From assembly GCA_938004315.1 (NCBI GenBank), contig CALKWG010000247.1, positions 1 through 20,025 of the forward strand: a stretch of DNA of 20,025 bases, in the 5' to 3' direction. This document shows positions 1 to 6,910 of the stretch, piece by piece (position 1 is the first letter of the stretch; each line of letters begins with the position of its first letter). Source of the stretch: an uncultured Spirochaetaceae bacterium (GTDB lineage Bacteria; Spirochaetota; Spirochaetia; Treponematales; UBA12059). The translations under genes were made by a program, and so were the position numbers. The notes beneath the pieces were generated by a model. That model was not told where the DNA came from, did no database searches, and was given only the letters and a program-made list of their open reading frames with translations.

Positions 1-55
1 GACACGCCGCCCCCCGAAATCTACACTCTTTCCCTACACGACGCTCTTCCGATCT
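1..55 (+). other. Illumina P5/Read-1 adapter contamination
   Basis: The stretch 22-55 matches the Illumina TruSeq Read 1 primer tail exactly (ends CGACGCTCTTCCGATCT). Bases 1-21 match the preceding P5 flow-cell part with five substitutions, beginning at the fourth base of the 58-nt universal adapter. This is library-construction sequence left at a contig end, not biology. True genomic sequence starts at about base 56, and the gene crossing that point is cut off. Confidence 0.97.
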
Positions 56-206
56 AAGCGCCGTCGAGGGCCTGGCGGCTAGGCTCCCAGTCGATCGTGA
101 TCCAGGAGCGCTCGCAGCCGACGGCGGCCTGGATGCGGTCGCGGAGGCGGTCGCTCGCGGCGAGCAGCTTATCTTGGTCGACGTTCCGTATGCGTAGATG
201 GGGCAT
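56..206 (-). CDS. DUF1904-family protein, C-terminus lost at contig end
   Basis: Reading on the minus strand from the ATG at 206, the frame begins MPHLRIRNVDQDKLLAAS and runs 50 codons without a stop before it hits the adapter. The MPH(L/I)R(I/F)R start and the later Cys-Glu-Arg-Ser-Trp segment followed by an acidic/aromatic strand resemble DUF1904, a small (about 100 aa) tautomerase-like family of unknown function. A strong Shine-Dalgarno AGGAGG lies about 5 bases upstream, inside the end of bioN. The gene overlaps bioN by 38 bp, so it is probably the last or a late member of the biotin operon. The family call is from recognition of the N-terminal pattern only; function is unknown. Confidence 0.72.
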
Positions 207-810
207 GGCTTCCTCCTAGATCCAGGCCGGGGTCCCTGAGCGACAGGGCCTCGGCGCTGCGCCTGGCCTTCTCGAGCGCCCTGACCGTGACGGGTACGCC
301 GAGGGCGGCTAGATGCCTGGCCGGCCGCCGCCTGGGGTCGGAGCCGCGGAGCAGGGCCGCCTCGTTGGCGCGCCGCAGCTCGGCGAGCGTCCAGGGGAAA
401 AAGGCTAGCATGAGCGAAGCGGCCCTGGCTAGCGAAGCGGCCGTCCGAGCGCCCAAGGGATGCATGATACGGATCAGGGCGTCCCTGAGCATGACGGGGC
501 TCATGCCGGCCGATAGCCAAGCGGCCGCGGGAAAGACCAGGGCGAGCCTGGCGCTCCGGATGAGCGAAGGGGCCCAGAGCGATAGCGCATCGGCATGGCG
601 GCCGTCTATGAAGGCGCTTAAAGGCAGGCCGACGAGGGCCGGCGAGGCGGCTACGAGCAATGCGGGCCACGATGCGCGTGCCCAACGCGCCCACCGAATG
701 CCGTCTCGCCGCCCTAAGCAGGCGAGCGCGGCCGCCGCGATAGGCAGGAAGGCCGCCGGGGCCAGGAAGACGCCCGCCTGCAGCGCGGCGTAGATCGCGA
801 GACGCCTCAT
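169..810 (-). CDS. bioN: ECF transporter T component, biotin type (BioN/EcfT)
   Basis: 213-aa integral membrane protein, the energy-coupling transmembrane subunit that joins the ATPase to the substrate-binding BioY. The start used is the ATG at 810 (MRRLAIYAALQ); it overlaps the bioM stop as ATGA. The open frame extends further upstream, but that part is Arg/Pro-rich, lies within bioM and looks non-coding. Visible are four or five hydrophobic segments and a long cytoplasmic region with two Ala-Arg-type motifs (ALLRGSD and AEALSLRD) at the places where EcfT proteins carry their two coupling motifs. They are more degenerate than usual. Length is normal for BioN (about 200 aa, shorter than general EcfT). 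The call rests strongly on position between bioM and bioY. Its 3' end overlaps the DUF1904 gene by 38 bp. Confidence 0.85.
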   Translation of the reverse strand: MRRLAIYAALQAGVFLAPAAFLPIAAAALACLGRRDGIRWARWARASWPALLVAASPALVGLPLSAFIDGRHADALSLWAPSLIRSARLALVFPAAAWLSAGMSPVMLRDALIRIMHPLGARTAASLARAASLMLAFFPWTLAELRRANEAALLRGSDPRRRPARHLAALGVPVTVRALEKARRSAEALSLRDPGLDLGGSHAPSTHTERRPR

Positions 811-1565
811 AGGCTTTCTCCCATCAACCAGCTCATCTCCGATAAACGCTCGGGCCCGCCGCCCGGGCGCCTGAGGCCTAGGACCGGTAGCTCTTCCCAG
901 AGCTCCCGCGGGCCGCCCTCGCGGACGACGCGACCGCCGTCCATTACGACGAGGCGGTCGGCGTGGGCCAGGCATTTCTCCAGGTCGTGGGTGACGAGGG
1001 CTATCGAGGCGCCTCCGTCCTTGAGAGCTAGGATGGCGCGTAGGAGGTCGGAGGCTCCCCGCCAGTCCAGGTCGTTGAAGGGCTCGTCCAGGATGACGAG
1101 CTCGGGCTCGGCCACTAAAGCGGAGGCCAGGGCGAGGCGCCGCTTCTCGCCGCCCGAGAGCGCGCTTGCCAGGCGCTCGCCCATGCCTTCGAGCCCCGCG
1201 CGGCGCAGGGCCGCGTCTACCGCGTGGCCGTAGCTCTCGGGCTTTAGCCCCGCGGCGCGCGGGCCGAACTCGGCGTCCTCCCGTACGGTCACGCCCAGGA
1301 TCTGATGCTCGGGCTCTTGGAAGACCAGGGCGACGCGCCGGCGGAGTTCGGCTAAGCGCGAGCCTAAAGGCTCCCCGTCCAGGAGGATCTCCCCTCCGTC
1401 GGTCGGCTCCAAACCGAGTATGCAGCGGATGAGGAGCGATTTGCCCGAGCCGTTCGGCCCTGAGATCACCGTGAGGCCGGGCCGGCCGAGCTCGAGGCTC
1501 GCGCCGTCCAGGCCCACGGCCCCGTCGGGGAAGCGGCGCCTAAGGCCGCGCGTCTCTATGAGCAT
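807..1565 (-). CDS. bioM: ECF transporter ATPase, biotin type (BioM/EcfA)
   Basis: 252-aa ABC ATPase that powers biotin uptake. All nucleotide-binding motifs are intact: Walker A GPNGSGKS (residues 36-43), Q-loop FQEPEHQ (Q83), signature ALSGGEKRR (135-143), Walker B LVILDEP (156-162) and switch histidine VTHDL (H193). FQEPEHQ, with its extended Q-loop, is typical of EcfA/CbiO-type ATPases. There is no transmembrane segment, so the protein is a cytoplasmic subunit. Only one EcfA-type ATPase is encoded here, matching the dedicated BioMNY arrangement rather than a shared EcfA1/EcfA2 pair, though a second could lie elsewhere. It starts 8 bp after bioY and its stop overlaps the bioN start (ATGA), implying translational coupling. 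Confidence 0.93.
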   Translation of the reverse strand: MLIETRGLRRRFPDGAVGLDGASLELGRPGLTVISGPNGSGKSLLIRCILGLEPTDGGEILLDGEPLGSRLAELRRRVALVFQEPEHQILGVTVREDAEFGPRAAGLKPESYGHAVDAALRRAGLEGMGERLASALSGGEKRRLALASALVAEPELVILDEPFNDLDWRGASDLLRAILALKDGGASIALVTHDLEKCLAHADRLVVMDGGRVVREGGPRELWEELPVLGLRRPGGGPERLSEMSWLMGESL

Positions 1566-1573
1566 CGGCGGGC

Positions 1574-2143
1574 TTAGGCCCGGCTCCGCGGCGGGAAGTA
1601 CGCCGTGAGCAGGGGCTTGAGCGCGCGGGCCAGGGCCGCCGCCGCCGCCGCCTTGACGACGTCGCCTATGAGGTAGGGCAGCATGATCATGAAGGCGCCG
1701 GCCATCGACAGCTCGCGGTCGGGCCGGGCGTCCAGGACCGCGCGGAACCAGGGCAGGCCTAGGGCGTAGAGCGCTACGACGCCGGCTAGGGCGGCGGCCA
1801 GGTTACGGCCGTAGCCCCAGGCGCGCCGGTCGGCCAGTGCCCCGCAGAGCAGCGCCGCGGGCAGGTAGCCTAAGAGGAAGCCGCCGGTCGGGCCGGCGAA
1901 ATGCCCCAGGCCCCCGGAGGCGTTGGCGAAGACCGGGAGCCCCATCGCGCCTATCCCCAGGAAGAGGGCGGCCGCGGCGCCAGCGCGCACGGGGCCGAGA
2001 GCCAGGCCGGCGAAGAGAGCGACGAAGACGGCCAGGGTCACCGGCGGCAGGGGCGGCGGCAAAGGCAGGGAGAACACCGACCCCGCCGCGAGCAGGGCGG
2101 CGAAGAGGGCGGCTAGGACGAGGCCGAGGGCGTTACGATGCAT
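1574..2143 (-). CDS. bioY: Biotin ECF transporter S component BioY
   Basis: 189-aa, about six-helix membrane protein that binds biotin and gives the transporter its specificity. The diagnostic BioY core is present: GAMGLPVFANASGG followed by GPTGGFLLGYLPAALLCG, then a C-terminal PYLIGDVVKAAAAAAL helix. I chose the ATG at 2143 (MHRNALGLV) because AAGGAG lies 6 bases upstream. In-frame ATGs at 2158 and 2176 lack a comparable ribosome site and lie deeper inside birA. The start overlaps the birA stop by 11 bp. Together with bioM and bioN this makes a complete high-affinity biotin importer, suggesting that the cell takes up biotin. No biotin synthesis gene (bioA/B/D/F) is seen in this window. Confidence 0.95.
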   Translation of the reverse strand: MHRNALGLVLAALFAALLAAGSVFSLPLPPPLPPVTLAVFVALFAGLALGPVRAGAAAALFLGIGAMGLPVFANASGGLGHFAGPTGGFLLGYLPAALLCGALADRRAWGYGRNLAAALAGVVALYALGLPWFRAVLDARPDRELSMAGAFMIMLPYLIGDVVKAAAAAALARALKPLLTAYFPPRSRA

Positions 2144-3050
2144 GATGTACTCCTTCATGTAGCTCGATGCATTCAAATAGGTGGAGGGGTAGGCCCCCCT
2201 CGGCGTCCATGAGCTCGCCGCGGGGATTGAAGCCGACAGGTACGATTCGCCTCATGCTTCCGTCCCAAAGCTCGGCTACGACGGGGCGGCCGGACGGCGG
2301 AGCCAGACTCGCCCAACGGCCGCCGTCGAAGGCGGGCGCGGCCGCCCAGGAGCTTAGCCTTCGGGCGATCGCTACGGCGACGGTCGCCCTGCGCGCGCGG
2401 CTAGCGCCGAACGACGCCATCATGTGCGCGCGGAGGCCTATGCCGACCGCATATGCTCGCTCGCCCTGCGTCAAGGGACGATGCTCGACGAGTATGCCGC
2501 CTGCTTTGGCCGCCGGCGCGCCTAGTATGGAACCGGGCCAACGGTACTTCAAACCCGTTTCGCCGAGTTCGGCCGTCAGGGCGAGGCCGGCTTCAAGGGC
2601 GACGGCTCCGACGTATGAGCCGGGTAGCGAGCCGCGGATGAGGACGGTAAAGTAGAGGCCTCCCGGAGGGCTGAGCCATGCCTCCCCCGAGCGCCCGCGG
2701 CCGCTCTCCTGCTCCAAGGCAAGGGCGAGCGAGCCGGAGGGCGCGCCGGTCGCCGCTAGGCGCCACGCTTCGTCCATGGTAGAGCCCGTCTTGGCGACGA
2801 GCGTGAGCTGGCCGGGCGGATCGAGCTCCCATGGCGCGATGCCGTCGTCTATGACGAGCCGGTGCCCGAAGACTCCCGATTCTATGCCGTAGCCCCAAGC
2901 CTTCAACGCTTGGATACGCTTCCAGAGCGCCACGCGCGACATGCCAAGCTCGGCCCCGAGCCGTTCGCCCGAGATCCCCCGGGCTTCGGCGCGCAGGCCG
3001 TCGATGATGCGTCGATCGATATCATCCAGGCTCGTATGTCGTTTGGGCAC
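2133..3050 (-). CDS. birA: BirA-type biotin ligase / biotin operon repressor, with altered ligase motifs
   Basis: 305 aa with an N-terminal winged helix-turn-helix (about 10-65, including SGERLGAELGMSRVALWKRI), a biotin protein ligase domain (about 80-255) and a short C-terminal SH3-like domain. The ATP/biotin loop GRGRSG is intact (117-122), as is the lysine of the KxAGILVE motif (AKAGGILVE, K182). Other normally conserved spots differ: the KWPND motif reads YRWPGS (Asn and Asp replaced), the GIGxN motif reads GIGLRAH (Asn replaced by Arg207), and the STN motif reads STM. The start is GTG at 3050, with AGGAG 9 bases upstream. First gene of the bioY-bioM-bioN operon, behind a BirA-box-like operator, so autoregulation is likely. 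It may be a working but divergent ligase or mainly a biotin-sensing repressor; sequence alone does not settle this. Confidence 0.9.
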   Translation of the reverse strand: MPKRHTSLDDIDRRIIDGLRAEARGISGERLGAELGMSRVALWKRIQALKAWGYGIESGVFGHRLVIDDGIAPWELDPPGQLTLVAKTGSTMDEAWRLAATGAPSGSLALALEQESGRGRSGEAWLSPPGGLYFTVLIRGSLPGSYVGAVALEAGLALTAELGETGLKYRWPGSILGAPAAKAGGILVEHRPLTQGERAYAVGIGLRAHMMASFGASRARRATVAVAIARRLSSWAAAPAFDGGRWASLAPPSGRPVVAELWDGSMRRIVPVGFNPRGELMDAEGGLPLHLFECIELHEGVHHAS

Positions 3051-3066
3051 GATGTGGGGCTCCTGT

Positions 3067-3100
3067 GTGTTAACTTAATAAGCGTACAGACGGTTAACGG
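3067..3100. promoter_or_regulatory. Candidate BirA operator (biotin box)
   Basis: Two GTTAAC half-sites at 3069-3074 and 3093-3098 sit 18 bases apart in the leader of the birA-bioYMN operon, as GTGTTAACT and GGTTAACGG. The known BirA operator is an inverted pair close to TTGTTAACC / GGTTAACAA with about 14-16 bases between the nonamers, and this pair fits with a 16-base spacer and two mismatches per half. It lies between the predicted transcription start (about 3103) and the birA ribosome site, so bound BirA could block initiation or early elongation. Binding itself is inferred. Confidence 0.7.
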
Positions 3101-3109
3101 ACGATGGGT

Positions 3110-3138
3110 ACTATGCAAAATCTTTAAAAAAAAAGCAA
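3110..3138 (-). promoter_or_regulatory. Predicted sigma-70 promoter of the biotin operon
   Basis: On the minus strand, -35 TTGCTT (3138-3133) and -10 CATAGT (3115-3110) are separated by 17 bases; the spacer contains most of a nine-base T tract. Predicted start is near 3103, just upstream of the candidate BirA operator. The -10 is imperfect, so this is a pattern match only. Confidence 0.5.
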
Positions 3139-3177
3139 TTAGTATCTACAATTGTCTAAAATATCTAAAATCTATAT

Positions 3178-3206
3178 TTGCCCGGTTGCTGAAAGTGGTG
3201 TACTAT
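3178..3206 (+). promoter_or_regulatory. Predicted sigma-70 promoter of the chemoreceptor gene
   Basis: TTGCCC (3178-3183), a 17-base spacer, and TACTAT (3201-3206) form a good sigma-70-like promoter. It lies 53 bases before the chemoreceptor ATG, downstream of a very AT-rich stretch (3115-3179) that could act as an UP element for one or both divergent promoters. Confidence 0.5.
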
Positions 3207-3216
3207 CAGCCGATTT
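3191..3216 (+). promoter_or_regulatory. Candidate flagellar sigma-28 promoter overlapping the sigma-70 one
   Basis: GAAAGTGG (3191-3198) and GCCGATTT (3209-3216) resemble the FliA consensus TAAAGTTT-N11-GCCGATAA, with a 10-base spacer. The -10 half is good (GCCGAT intact); the -35 half matches at five of eight. Placement upstream of a chemotaxis receptor makes flagellar-regulon control plausible, but the spacer is one base short. Confidence 0.35.
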
Positions 3217-3239
3217 CGATCGATTCGATCGAACACCAC
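3195..3239. repeat. Nested inverted repeats upstream of the chemoreceptor gene
   Basis: An outer inverted repeat GTGGTGT (3195-3201) / ACACCAC (3233-3239) encloses a perfect inner inverted repeat TTCGATCGA-T-TCGATCGAA (3215-3233). The two share base 3233. The outer left arm overlaps the -10 region, so this is more likely a DNA operator than an mRNA hairpin. Confidence 0.6.
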
Positions 3240-3258
3240 CATGCTTAGGGGTTGCCCG

Positions 3259-5070
3259 ATGCGAAAGCGCCTATTCCAAAATATCCCTATAACGACCAAG
3301 CTCGTCTCCCTGGTCGTCGTCGTCGTCATAGCCTTAGGCCTTCTGTATGGTCTCGGCAGCGCCGGGCTACGCGCCGGCCAAGCCGCGCTGAGTTCTCAGC
3401 AAGATAACGACCTCGTTCTTACGAGGGTGAGCGGACAGGCATACGCCGCCGCCTATGAGATACAGCTCAATCTCTACAAAGCGATCAACTACGGAACCAT
3501 GGGCTACGCCTCGGCCGAGGTCAAGAACGTCTTGGCCAGGCTCCAGAACGCCATCTTAGAGACCGAAGCCTATCTCTTTTCCATGTCGAACTTTAAGCAG
3601 CTCGTCCCGGCGGCGAACCAGCATATCGTCGACATAGAGCTGGCCTTCGAATCGTATCAGCGCTACATCAAGAACCTACTCCCGACCGTCGAGGCCGATC
3701 CGGCCCTGGCGCTCATGGCCATACCTTCAGCCGAATCCGAATTCTCGCGTTTGAGCATGGCCCTCACGCGGCTCGTGGAGACGGTGAAGTCCCAGGGGGA
3801 ATTCTCGTTCCGCCGCGAGTTCGCCGCGAGCGAGACGCGTATCGCCGCCCTCCTGGCCCTCTCCGCGGCGGCCTCGCTCGTCGTGCTCGCCGTCGCGGCC
3901 TTCGCCGCCGCCGCCATCAGCCTGCCGGCCAAGGCGCTCGTAGCCTCCCTGGCCGCGTTGGGCGAGGGCGACTTCAGGAACGGCTCGGGACTGTCGGGCA
4001 AAGACGAGATGGGCAAGATGGGCGCGAGCATAGACGGCCTGGCCGCGAGCCTCCGCGAACTCATCGGCACCGTGCAGGCGCGGGTCGCCGACCTGGAGGC
4101 GGCGGGGCAGGAGCTGTCGGCGAACATGGAGGAGACCGGCGCCTCCGTCGTCCAGATCAACGCGAACCTCGTGAGCAGCCGCGGCCAGCTCGATGCGCAG
4201 TCGGCCGCGGTGAAGTCGGTCGGCGAAGCCATAGAAGGGCTCGTACGCGCGGTCGACGCGTTAAGCGAGCGCATAGGCGATCAGTCTGGCGTCGTGGCGC
4301 AATCGGCCGCCTCGGTCGAGCAGATGATAGCCAACGTCGGCTCGGTAGCCCGCGCCGCCGGCGCCGCCGCCCGGGCCAGCGACGAGCTCGTGGGCTTGGG
4401 AGCGGACGGACGGGCCAGGATCGACGAGGTCTTGGCCGCCGCCAGGGGCATCGTCGAGCATTCGCAGTCTTTAAAGGAAGCCACCGGGGTCGTATCCTCC
4501 ATCGCGTCGCGCACCAACCTCTTGGCCATGAACGCGGCCATCGAAGCCGCCCACGCCGGCGACGCGGGGCGCGGCTTCGCGGTGGTAGCCGACGAGATAC
4601 GCAAGCTGGCCGAGCAGTCGGCCCAGCAGGCCAAGGGCATAGCCTCGGGCCTGGGCCTCGTCTCCGCGGCGATCGCCCGCGCCGAAGCCTCGGCGCGGGA
4701 GGCGGTGGATTCCTACGTCCTGGTGCACGAGAAGGCCGGCGCGGTCGGCGGCGAGGTCCGTGGCATCAGCGCCGCCATGGACGAGCAGGATCGGGGCGGC
4801 AGGCAGCTGCTCGATGGCCTGGCCAGGCTCCGCGACATATCGGCGGAGATCACGGCGTCCGCGGAGCGTATGAGCGACGGCAACGCCGCCTTGCTGGAGC
4901 AGGCCGCCGCCCTGGCCTCGGTCAATCAAGCGGTGGTGCAGAATAACGAGGAGATAGCCTTAGGCACCAAGGAGATCAACGAAGCCGTGGCCTCGACCAC
5001 CGAGCTGGCTTCCCGGACCTCGACGCTTATAGCCGAGGTGCGCGAAGCGGCCGATCGCTTTAAAGTCTAA
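3259..5070 (+). CDS. Methyl-accepting chemotaxis protein (transmembrane chemoreceptor)
   Basis: 603-aa chemoreceptor. Order: TM1 (about 16-38), a predominantly helical extracytoplasmic sensor of about 155 residues with no recognisable PAS/Cache signature (four-helix-bundle-like), TM2 (about 197-222), HAMP (about 223-275), then a long cytoplasmic coiled coil. The signalling tip is highly conserved and includes [20 protein letters not shown] and [18 protein letters not shown] (about 411-460), which contacts CheA and CheW. The C-terminus (REAADRFKV) has no CheR-tethering pentapeptide. I prefer the ATG at 3259 (MRKRLFQN) to the one at 3241 because AGGGG lies 7 bases upstream of it. The ligand cannot be told. 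A sensor kinase gene follows after 35 bp on the same strand, and no other che gene is in view. Confidence 0.93.
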   Translation: MRKRLFQNIPITTKLVSLVVVVVIALGLLYGLGSAGLRAGQAALSSQQDNDLVLTRVSGQAYAAAYEIQLNLYKAINYGTMGYASAEVKNVLARLQNAILETEAYLFSMSNFKQLVPAANQHIVDIELAFESYQRYIKNLLPTVEADPALALMAIPSAESEFSRLSMALTRLVETVKSQGEFSFRREFAASETRIAALLALSAAASLVVLAVAAFAAAAISLPAKALVASLAALGEGDFRNGSGLSGKDEMGKMGASIDGLAASLRELIGTVQARVADLEAAGQELSANMEETGASVVQINANLVSSRGQLDAQSAAVKSVGEAIEGLVRAVDALSERIGDQSGVVAQSAASVEQMIANVGSVARAAGAAARASDELVGLGADGRARIDEVLAAARGIVEHSQSLKEATGVVSSIASRTNLLAMNAAIEAAHAGDAGRGFAVVADEIRKLAEQSAQQAKGIASGLGLVSAAIARAEASAREAVDSYVLVHEKAGAVGGEVRGISAAMDEQDRGGRQLLDGLARLRDISAEITASAERMSDGNAALLEQAAALASVNQAVVQNNEEIALGTKEINEAVASTTELASRTSTLIAEVREAADRFKV

Positions 5071-5105
5071 GCGCCTCGTAAGAACCATGGTAATATGGGC
5101 TTATA

Positions 5106-6866
5106 ATGAAACCTAAAACAGCCGACCCAAGCTCCCCCGGTAGCGCGCGCCGATGCCCCTGGCGCCCGAGCCTCAGCCTGATGATGCTGGGCATAGCCTT
5201 AGTCTCGGCCCTGCCGGTCGTCCTCGTCACCATCGGCACGGCCAACGAGCTGAGGAGGAGCGAGCTGGCCTTGGCCAAGGCGCGGCTCGAGGCCGCCAGC
5301 GTCGAGGCTCTGGCCAGGCATCAGATACTTTCGGAGAGCGTCCGGCTTCTCTTCAGGTCTATCCTCGCCCTGCCCGACTTGGGCTCGGGCGGCGAGGCCA
5401 TGGACGCGACCTTAGCCTCGCTCCTGGCCGAGAATCCCTTCCTTACCACCTTGATTATCGTGCGCTCTGACGGCGAGATCGTCGCGTCGGGAAGCCCGAG
5501 GCGAGACTATCTAGTATCTGATAGGCCGTACTTTAGGCGTGCGTTCGGCGGGGCCGGCTTCGCCTACGGACCCATGATCGAGAGCCGAGCCACCGGGCTC
5601 CTCGCCCTGCCTTACATACTGCGCTCCGACGACGGCGAGCACGCTGTCATAGGCTCCTTCCTCCTCCGCGACTACCCGTCATACATGCCGAGCGAGGTCG
5701 GGCTCGAAGGGGCGACCCTCGAGTGCTTCGACGCCGAGGGCTACAGGCTCTTCGCGATACCGGCCGATCCGGCCAAGCCCCTGGGCGTCCGCGTCGACGC
5801 GGGGCTCCTAGCCCTGGCGGCCGGCGCCGACCGCTTTATCGGCGCGGTTCCGGGCGAGGGCGGCGAGGGCCTCCTCGTCTCTATGGGAGCGATCCGCCTA
5901 GGCGACGACCCGGGCTCGGTCGTGCGGGCGGCGGCATACCTGCCGGCCGCGCGCATAGCCGAGCGCTTCCGCGGCCTGAACCTACGCAACGGCTTCACGG
6001 GCCTAGGCTTCGCGGCGCTCTCGGTGGCTATAGCCATGGCCTTGGCCAGGCTGGGCATAGGGTCGCGCATGGCGCGCATAGCCGGGGCCAGCGCGGCCCT
6101 GCACGGCGGCGATTTCGGCGCGCGCACCGGCGTCAAGCCAGCCGGGGACGAGATCGGCCGGGTCGCGGCGGCCTTCGACGACATGGCCGCGGCGCTCCAA
6201 GCCCGGGACGCGGCGCGCGACGAGAGCGAGCGGGAGCTCGCGCGGGCGGTGGAGGAGCGCGACGCCCTCCTCCGCGAGGTACACCATCGCGTGAAGAATA
6301 ATTTCCAGGTCATATCGAGCCTCCTGTCGCTGCAGGCCGGCGAGCTGGCCGACGCCGTCGCGGGGGCGGCGCTGGAGCAGGGCCGCGCGCGCATCCAGGC
6401 TATGGCCCAGGTGCACGAGACCCTCTACGAGTCGTCGAGCCTGTCGCGCCTGGATTTCGCCTCCTACGCCCGCGACCTATCGGGCCGCCTGGCCCAGGTC
6501 TACGGCGTACGCGCCGCCGAGCTGGCTTTCCCCTACGAGGGCTACGAGGTGGAGCTGGAGCGCGCCGTGCCGCTCGGTCTCATCCTGAACGAGGCGCTGA
6601 CCAACGCGTATAAGCACGGCTCAAGGCTCGGCGCGCCGATACCCGTACGCGTGGAGCTTTCGTCGGTCGACGGGATCATGAGGCTCTGCGTGCTGGACGG
6701 CGGGGCGGGCTTCCCCGACGATTTCGACCCGGAGCGCTGCGCGTCGTTGGGGGTGCGCCTCATAGGGGTGTTGGCCGCCCAGCTCGGGGGCAAGGCGAGC
6801 TTCGGCGCCGGTCCGGGGGGCATAGGCGCGCAGGTCCGCGTCGAGCTGCCCGTCGGCGCCGTTTAG
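5106..6866 (+). CDS. Membrane sensor histidine kinase, HWE/HisKA_2 type
   Basis: 586 aa. Order: TM1 (about 25-47), an extracytoplasmic Cache-like (PDC) sensor of about 245 residues (features such as SDRPYFRRAF), TM2 (about 298-320), HAMP (about 320-375), a HisKA_2 dimerisation box REVHHRVKNNFQVISSLLSLQ with phospho-acceptor His394, and an HATPase domain with N-box ILNEALTNAYKHG and G-box DGGAGFPDD. This class usually signals to a stand-alone response regulator, often one with an RNA-binding or anti-sigma output; none is adjacent. The start at 5106 has no clear Shine-Dalgarno, but a TGGTAATAT extended -10 (5088-5096) ends 9 bases before it. The Met pair near codon 26 is an alternative but falls in TM1. 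The 35-bp gap to the chemoreceptor gene suggests co-expression. Confidence 0.9.
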   Translation: MKPKTADPSSPGSARRCPWRPSLSLMMLGIALVSALPVVLVTIGTANELRRSELALAKARLEAASVEALARHQILSESVRLLFRSILALPDLGSGGEAMDATLASLLAENPFLTTLIIVRSDGEIVASGSPRRDYLVSDRPYFRRAFGGAGFAYGPMIESRATGLLALPYILRSDDGEHAVIGSFLLRDYPSYMPSEVGLEGATLECFDAEGYRLFAIPADPAKPLGVRVDAGLLALAAGADRFIGAVPGEGGEGLLVSMGAIRLGDDPGSVVRAAAYLPAARIAERFRGLNLRNGFTGLGFAALSVAIAMALARLGIGSRMARIAGASAALHGGDFGARTGVKPAGDEIGRVAAAFDDMAAALQARDAARDESERELARAVEERDALLREVHHRVKNNFQVISSLLSLQAGELADAVAGAALEQGRARIQAMAQVHETLYESSSLSRLDFASYARDLSGRLAQVYGVRAAELAFPYEGYEVELERAVPLGLILNEALTNAYKHGSRLGAPIPVRVELSSVDGIMRLCVLDGGAGFPDDFDPERCASLGVRLIGVLAAQLGGKASFGAGPGGIGAQVRVELPVGAV

Positions 6867-6884
6867 GCGCGCGGAGGGGCCGCG

Positions 6885-6899
6885 GGCGGGCGACCCGCC
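6885..6899. terminator. Small GC hairpin between convergent genes
   Basis: GGCGGG-CGA-CCCGCC is a perfect 6-bp stem with a 3-base loop between the stop codons of two converging genes. There is no T tract on either side, so an intrinsic terminator is only possible. Confidence 0.25.
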
Positions 6900-6910
6900 G
6901 CCGAAATTCC

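Noticed and set aside
811..975. N-terminal extension of bioN (55 residues from an earlier in-frame start)
   Set aside because: Arg/Pro/Gly-rich, entirely inside bioM, no ribosome site; the ATG at 810 overlaps the bioM stop in the usual coupled way.
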